Shown here: piece after piece, positions 7,882 through 10,533 of the stretch
Numbering within the stretch: the first letter of the stretch is position 1
Layout: every line of letters starts with the position of its first letter
Origin: Flavobacteriaceae bacterium UBA5079
Lineage (GTDB): Bacteria; Bacteroidota; Bacteroidia; Flavobacteriales; Flavobacteriaceae
Direction of reading: 5' to 3'
Length of the DNA stretch: 10,533 bases
Assembly: GCA_002414705.1 (NCBI GenBank)
Contig: DIAL01000018.1
Coordinates: 114,952 to 125,484 of the forward strand
The notes under the pieces: generated by a model
What the model was told of the DNA's origin: nothing
Databases searched by the model: none
What the model saw: the letters and a program-made list of their open reading frames with translations, nothing else
Program-made: the position numbers and the translations under genes

Positions 7882-7951
7882 CTTGAATTCAAGATTTAAT
7901 ATTTAAAATTCAGAGTCTGTTAACTTTGAATTTAGAACCTGAAACTTTGAA
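7882..7951. repeat. Repeat-rich moxR-DUF58 spacer with a perfect palindrome
   Basis: The 76-nt spacer holds CTTGAATTCAAG, a perfect 12-nt palindrome at 7882-7893, two nt before the DUF58 start. It also holds a 9-nt direct repeat AACTTTGAA at 7922-7930 and 7943-7951, 21 nt apart, with related words between (AAAATTCAGA, GAATTTAGAA). The whole spacer looks assembled from degenerate GAATTC- and CTTTGAA-type words. Such word-like intergenic filler occurs in flavobacterial genomes as far as I recall, but I cannot show that here. Confidence 0.5.
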
Positions 7952-7955
7952 CTAT

Positions 7956-8957
7956 TTAAGGTACTTCAATCTCGTTTACAATTTTGCTAATAATATCTTC
8001 AGATGTCACGTTTTCAGCTTCGGCTTCGTAAGTAATTCCAATTCTATGGCGTAATACATCATAAATTACAGCGCGAACATCCTCAGGGATTACATAACCA
8101 CGACGCTTAATAAATGCGTAACATTTTGCAGCTGTTGCCAAGTTAATACTTCCACGAGGTGAAGCTCCAAAAGAAATTAGTGGTTTTAATTCTGATAACT
8201 TATATTTTTCAGGATAACGCGTTGCGAAAATAATATCAAGAATATATTTTTCAATTTTTTCATCCATGTAAACCTCACGGACAGCTTTTTGAGCTTGGAT
8301 AATTTGGTCTACAGATACAACTGGATTAACTTTATCAAAAGCACCTTTTAGATTGGCACGCATGATAAGTTGTTCGTCTTCAATTTTTGGATAATCAATA
8401 ACAGCTTTCAGCATAAACCTATCTACTTGCGCTTCTGGTAACGGATAGGTTCCTTCTTGCTCTACAGGATTCATGGTTGCCATTACTAAAAATGGTTTGT
8501 CTAAAATAAAGGTTTCATCACCAATGGTTACTTGTTTTTCCTGCATGGCTTCTAATAAAGCCGACTGTACTTTGGCAGGTGCACGGTTAATTTCATCTGC
8601 TAGCACAAAATTTGCAAAGATTGGTCCTTTTTTTATCTTGAAATCGTTTTCTTTCATGTTATAGATTAATGTACCAACCACATCGGCAGGCAATAAATCT
8701 GGTGTAAACTGGATTCGACTAAAAGAGCCATGAACGGCTTGAGATAAGGTATTAATAGCTAATGTTTTTGCTAAACCAGGTACTCCTTCTAATAAAATAT
8801 GGCCTTGTCCTAATAAACCAATTAGTAAGCGTTCCATCATGTGTTTTTGTCCAACAATAACTTTGTTCATTTCAAACATGAGTAAATCGATAAAAGCACT
8901 TTCTTTTTCAATTTTCTCGTTAATAGACGCAATGTCAATTGTACGCGTTTCTTCCAT
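7956..8957 (-). CDS. moxR: MoxR-family AAA+ ATPase
   Basis: This 333-residue protein is of typical MoxR length. It has Walker A GVPGLAKT at 58-65 (K64, T65), Walker B VLADEIN with D121 and E122, sensor 1 N163 in ATMNP, a probable arginine finger R180 in EAQVDRF, and sensor 2 R268 in GASPRGSINL. All residues needed for ATP binding and hydrolysis are present. MoxR ATPases form rings and act as chaperone-like machines with VWA partners, as in RavA-ViaA and CbbQ-CbbO. It is the first gene of the block; an AAAAAAAGG tract abuts the ATG as a weak ribosome binding site. Its probable partners are the DUF58, BatA and BatB proteins downstream. The client protein cannot be read from the sequence. Confidence 0.96.
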   Translation of the reverse strand: MEETRTIDIASINEKIEKESAFIDLLMFEMNKVIVGQKHMMERLLIGLLGQGHILLEGVPGLAKTLAINTLSQAVHGSFSRIQFTPDLLPADVVGTLIYNMKENDFKIKKGPIFANFVLADEINRAPAKVQSALLEAMQEKQVTIGDETFILDKPFLVMATMNPVEQEGTYPLPEAQVDRFMLKAVIDYPKIEDEQLIMRANLKGAFDKVNPVVSVDQIIQAQKAVREVYMDEKIEKYILDIIFATRYPEKYKLSELKPLISFGASPRGSINLATAAKCYAFIKRRGYVIPEDVRAVIYDVLRHRIGITYEAEAENVTSEDIISKIVNEIEVP

Positions 8958-9167
8958 CCTTTTTTTATTTAAAACACCCTAAATTGGTGGGTTTATTTTA
9001 GAATGCTAAATTGTTAAAATTTTTACTTTTAGCCTGTTAATAATTGGTTAAAAATTACCTTTAATTTTCTAAATAAAATTCAAATTTTAACGGTTTCTTA
9101 AAAAGAAGACGGAATCTAAAATATAAATTGCAAAGTATTACTAATAAATTAACAATTTAAGATACAA
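8958..9167. promoter_or_regulatory. Divergent AT-rich intergenic region, presumed promoters of both units
   Basis: These 210 nt separate the divergent moxR and aldo/keto reductase starts, so promoters for both directions should lie here. I searched for the Bacteroidetes -7 element TAnnTTTG with an upstream TTG. Only near matches appear, for example AAAATTTG on the minus strand (9081-9088) without a well-placed TTG, so I do not call a specific promoter. An 11-nt inverted repeat (9007-9017 and 9149-9159) and a 7-bp bulged hairpin (9093-9110) are present. No RNA gene or small coding frame is evident. Confidence 0.5.
9007..9159. repeat. 11-nt inverted repeat, one copy facing each divergent gene
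   Basis: TAAATTGTTAA at 9007-9017 is the exact reverse complement of TTAACAATTTA at 9149-9159. Each copy reads TTAACAATTTA toward the gene it precedes: it ends 49 nt before the moxR ATG on the minus strand and 8 nt before the reductase ATG on the plus strand. In AT-rich DNA an 11-nt match can be chance, so a binding-site role is only a possibility. Confidence 0.3.
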
Positions 9168-10031
9168 ATGACCTATTCAAAATTGATAGCAGGAACCATG
9201 ACTTGGGGTGTTTGGGGAAAGTCACTGCTCAAAAATGACATGATAGCAATACTGAAACATGGTGTTTCTGAAAACATAACCACGTTTGATCATGCTGACA
9301 TTTATGGAGGCTATACCACAGAAACTGAATTTGGACAAGCGTTTAAAGATTCGGGCATCTATCGTGAAGATGTTCAATTTATATCCAAATGCGGTATTCA
9401 GTATATGAGTGCCAACCGTAAAAATGTTGTTAAACACTATAACTACAGTAAAGATTACATAATTTGGTCTGTAGAAGCGTCTCTTAAAAATCTTCAAACG
9501 GATTATTTAGATACGTTACTTTTGCATAGACCAAGTCCGTTAATGCAACCTGACGAGATTTCTGAAGCCATTATAACACTTAAAAATTCTGGTAAAATTA
9601 AGCATTTTGGAGTATCTAATTTTACAGCTAGTCAGATGGATTTGATTTCAAAAAACGTTCAAATTGATGTAAATCAAATTGAATTTTCTTTAACAAAACA
9701 TGACGCTATACATGATGGCACACTAGATTATATGATGGTAAACAACATAAAACCTATGGCATGGTCACCTTTAGGCAGTGTTTTTAAAGAAGAAACAGCG
9801 CAGTCACTTCGTATAAAAAACCAGCTAGAAATCCTTTCTGAAAAATATCAAGCAACGGCAGATCAGTTACTTTTAGCATGGATTTTAAAACATCCAAGTG
9901 GTATAATCCCTGTAATTGGTACAACCAATATGGAACGCATGACAGCCGCACAACAAGCAACAAAAATAGATTTAGAAACAGAAGATTGGTTTTTAATTTT
10001 AGTAGCTTCACAAGGACATAAAGTGCCATGA
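9168..10031 (+). CDS. Aldo/keto reductase, YdhF-like
   Basis: This 287-residue protein is a complete aldo/keto reductase (TIM barrel, NADPH-dependent reduction of carbonyls). The catalytic tetrad is intact: D41, Y46 (TFDHADIYGGY), K74 (ISKCG) and H120 (LLLHRPSPLM). Late cofactor-binding elements are visible as MAWSPLGS at 197-204 and IGTTNMERM at 250-258. From memory, the HADIYGGY, SKCGI, HRPxPLM and HFGVSNFT segments and the C-terminal VP match E. coli YdhF closely (298 residues), so I place it in that subgroup; the substrate is unknown. No signal peptide is seen, so it is cytosolic. The ATG lacks a clear Shine-Dalgarno sequence, common in this phylum. The dehydrogenase gene follows after 45 nt on the same strand and is probably cotranscribed. 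It is divergent from the Bat operon, with no direct functional link visible. Confidence 0.95.
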   Translation: MTYSKLIAGTMTWGVWGKSLLKNDMIAILKHGVSENITTFDHADIYGGYTTETEFGQAFKDSGIYREDVQFISKCGIQYMSANRKNVVKHYNYSKDYIIWSVEASLKNLQTDYLDTLLLHRPSPLMQPDEISEAIITLKNSGKIKHFGVSNFTASQMDLISKNVQIDVNQIEFSLTKHDAIHDGTLDYMMVNNIKPMAWSPLGSVFKEETAQSLRIKNQLEILSEKYQATADQLLLAWILKHPSGIIPVIGTTNMERMTAAQQATKIDLETEDWFLILVASQGHKVP

Positions 10032-10076
10032 TGATAAAATTAAAACGCAATTAAACACAGAGAAAACCTATTAAAA

Positions 10077-10533
10077 ATGACAAAAAAAATAGCCTTAATA
10101 ACAGGAGCAACCAGTGGTATAGGTCGTGCCACAGCTCACGAATTTGCAAAACATGGAATTCACTTAATTTTATGTGGCAGACGTCAAGAACGTTTAGACA
10201 CGATAAAAAGTGCGCTTCAAAAACAAACCGAAGTCCATACCTTAAACTTTGATGTTCGCGATCTTGAAGCTGCACAAACTGCGTTTGAAAGTTTACCAGA
10301 AGCATTTAAACAAATAGATATATTAATAAATAACGCAGGAAATGCGCATGGTATGGACACCATTCAGGATGGAAACGTGGACGATTGGGATGCTATGATG
10401 GATATTAATGTAAAAGGGTTGCTATATGTAAGTAAATTAATTATGCCACAAATGATTGCGCGAGAATCTGGACATATTATTAATATTGGATCATCGGCTG
10501 GGAAAGAAGTGTACCCAAAAGGAAATATTTATT
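10077..10533 (+). CDS. Short-chain dehydrogenase/reductase, YdfG-like (3' truncated by window edge)
   Basis: The frame starts at the ATG at 10077 and runs open to the right edge, giving 152 whole codons; a full protein would be near 250 residues. The classical SDR motifs are TGATSGIG at 9-16 (Rossmann glycines), the Arg pair R35-R36 in CGRRQERL that favours NADP(H), NNAG at 85-88, N111 in MDINVKG, and S139 in INIGSSAG. The last complete codon is Y152 (GNIY), in register for the catalytic Tyr of YxxxK, 13 residues after S139, so the Lys lies just outside. The pattern resembles E. coli YdfG, an NADP-dependent 3-hydroxy acid (serine/allo-threonine) dehydrogenase, but the substrate cannot be assigned. 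It follows the aldo/keto reductase by 45 nt on the same strand with no terminator between, so the two are likely one transcript. Confidence 0.93.
   Translation, partial: MTKKIALITGATSGIGRATAHEFAKHGIHLILCGRRQERLDTIKSALQKQTEVHTLNFDVRDLEAAQTAFESLPEAFKQIDILINNAGNAHGMDTIQDGNVDDWDAMMDINVKGLLYVSKLIMPQMIARESGHIINIGSSAGKEVYPKGNIY

Noticed and set aside
9093..9110. Hairpin GTTTCTT-AAA-AAGAAGAC in the divergent region as a terminator or riboswitch
   Set aside because: The stem is 7 bp with a bulged G and a 3-nt loop, is mostly A-T and has no T-run; it is not distinguishable from chance in AT-rich DNA.
9222..10305. Minus-strand reading frames at 9222-9497, 9784-10050 and 10051-10305
   Set aside because: They are antisense to the aldo/keto reductase and dehydrogenase, whose catalytic motifs are intact, and their translations show no recognisable domain.
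1..10533. Defence system, mobile element, CRISPR array or phage genes
   Set aside because: MoxR-VWA pairs do occur in some conflict systems, but here all eight co-directional genes fit the Bat operon order. No transposase, integrase, spaced direct-repeat array, tRNA or attachment-site signal was seen.

Overview
The window comes from the chromosome of a Bacteroidetes bacterium, most likely a member of the Flavobacteriaceae; the genus cannot be fixed by reading alone. The grounds are low G+C with AT-rich spacers, mostly weak or absent Shine-Dalgarno sequences, and above all the gene order moxR - DUF58 - BatD-like protein - batA - batB - batC - batD - batE, which is the Bat ('Bacteroides aerotolerance') cluster in its Bacteroidetes form.

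Layout. Positions 1-8957 are one co-directional block on the minus strand, read from right to left: MoxR AAA+ ATPase (8957-7956), a DUF58 von Willebrand A-type protein (7879-7013), a two-membrane-segment BatD-like protein of 554 residues (6997-5333), BatA (5336-4329), BatB (4292-3255), BatC (3182-2337), BatD (2276-504) and the first 167 residues of BatE (501-1, running off the left edge). Spacers are 76 nt or shorter, one junction is a 4-nt ATGA overlap and another is 2 nt, so the block looks like a single operon. A 210-nt AT-rich divergent region (8958-9167) separates it from two plus-strand genes: a YdhF-like aldo/keto reductase (9168-10031) and a YdfG-like short-chain dehydrogenase (10077 to the right edge, truncated just after its catalytic Tyr codon).

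How the genes work together. The operon encodes a MoxR ATPase, three VWA proteins that all keep a recognisable MIDAS metal site (one soluble, two membrane-anchored), two exported beta-rich proteins with a membrane anchor and a cytosolic helical tail, and two exported TPR proteins. This fits the general MoxR-VWA theme of an ATPase working with VWA adaptors on client proteins, here coupled to an envelope complex. The cellular client is unknown. The aerotolerance role was proposed from Bacteroides fragilis and has not held up generally. The two oxidoreductases are probably a separate NADPH-dependent carbonyl-reducing unit.

The window is a known type of locus rather than an obviously new system. 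The points most worth a second look are the extra exported domain on the 554-residue protein, its cytosolic module shared with BatD, the hydrophobic-free Asp/Lys tract of BatC, a perfect 8-bp hairpin over the batB translation start region, and the repeat-rich spacer before the DUF58 gene. No RNA genes, mobile elements or CRISPR arrays were seen.
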